Positions 5,566-5,723 of a DNA stretch of 5,723 nt are shown here, in pieces. The notes under the pieces are model-generated. The model saw nothing but the letters and a program-made list of their open reading frames with translations. It made no database searches and was not told the DNA's origin. Position 1 is the stretch's first letter, and each line of letters begins with the position of its first letter. This DNA is from Alphaproteobacteria bacterium (GTDB lineage: Bacteria > Pseudomonadota > Alphaproteobacteria > CAAGCB01 > CAG-977), in the NCBI GenBank assembly GCA_900768185.1, contig CAAGCB010000025.1, positions 1 through 5,723 on the forward strand. The letters are read 5' to 3'. Position numbers and translations under genes: made by a program.

Positions 5566-5590
5566 CCACCTGAAAAGGTGGCTTTTTTTT
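5566..5590 (+). terminator. intrinsic terminator after tRNA-Asp
   Basis: CCACCT (5566-5571), a GAAA tetraloop and AGGTGG (5576-5581) form a 6-bp stem, followed by C and eight T's (5583-5590); nine more T's lie at 5594-5602. It begins 10 bases after the tRNA and would also end readthrough from glk. Confidence 0.9.
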
Positions 5591-5602
5591 GCGTTTTTTT
5601 TT

Positions 5603-5723
5603 GAGGTTGGCGCAACGGCAATCCCCGAACAAGCGGTGTTGATCACTATCACGATTTTTCAATCGGGGAAGCGGGTTTTAACATCGATTCGCCCGTCTTT
5701 GACGCCTGTTTCGGATTTTTTAC
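5603..5723. other. right-edge segment with no supported gene
   Basis: No convincing gene lies here. An inverted repeat, CCCCGA (5623-5628) with TCGGGG (5663-5668), has a 34-base loop. A shorter one, CGATT-TTTC-AATCG, spans 5652-5665. A 20-codon open stretch on the - strand ends at 5659 and could be the tail of a gene beyond the edge, but it is too short to call. TTGACG at 5699-5704 could be a -35 element whose -10 is cut off. Confidence 0.3.

Noticed and set aside
4663..5652. 329-codon open frame on the - strand opposite glk and tRNA-Asp
   Set aside because: It is antisense to a clear glucokinase gene. Its GATGLEPATFGVTGRRSNQ segment is the familiar spurious translation of the strand opposite a tRNA gene.
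5659..5723. Possible 3' end of a - strand gene (20 codons ending at TGA 5661-5659)
   Set aside because: Codon composition is plausible, but it is too short to support and a + strand frame over the same bases looks similar. Sequence beyond 5723 is needed.

Overview
The window looks like chromosomal DNA from an uncultured, probably host-associated or anaerobic alphaproteobacterium. This rests on the style of the encoded proteins (an SLT lytic transglycosylase with a GCMQINLKYHP block, an N-formylglutamate amidohydrolase, a Proteobacterial-type glucokinase) and on two tRNA genes that encode their own CCA. The lineage is inferred; no 16S rRNA or taxonomic marker gene is present.

Left edge (1-479): the end of what looks like a prophage. 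Three very small genes are packed on the + strand: a protein carrying the NrdD C-terminal glycyl-radical-type motif (cut by the window edge), a one-helix membrane protein resembling an i-spanin, and a lipoprotein resembling an o-spanin. The last two overlap in different frames. As written, both are disrupted at the same A8 run (277-284). Removing one A would repair both at once, giving 66-aa and 73-aa proteins. This is the most interesting signal in the window.

Boundary (480-752): a tRNA-Val(GAC) gene on the - strand, with a clear promoter (694-722), a hairpin in its leader (666-680) and a strong intrinsic terminator (542-572). Its 3' end faces the prophage remnant, the geometry expected if the tRNA gene was the integration site.

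Middle (753-4380): four + strand housekeeping-type genes in two probable operons. The first holds an N-formylglutamate amidohydrolase family enzyme and, 8 bases later, a secreted lytic transglycosylase. The second starts from a recognisable promoter (2469-2497) and holds a divergent RNase J-like metallo-beta-lactamase/beta-CASP protein overlapping by 11 bases a 79-aa IscX-like protein.

Right part (4381-5723): glucokinase, whose ribosome binding site lies inside a predicted hairpin, then tRNA-Asp(GUC) with its own promoter and intrinsic terminator. The last roughly 120 bases hold no gene I can support. The - strand carries only the tRNA-Val gene; long - strand open frames are shadows of + strand genes.
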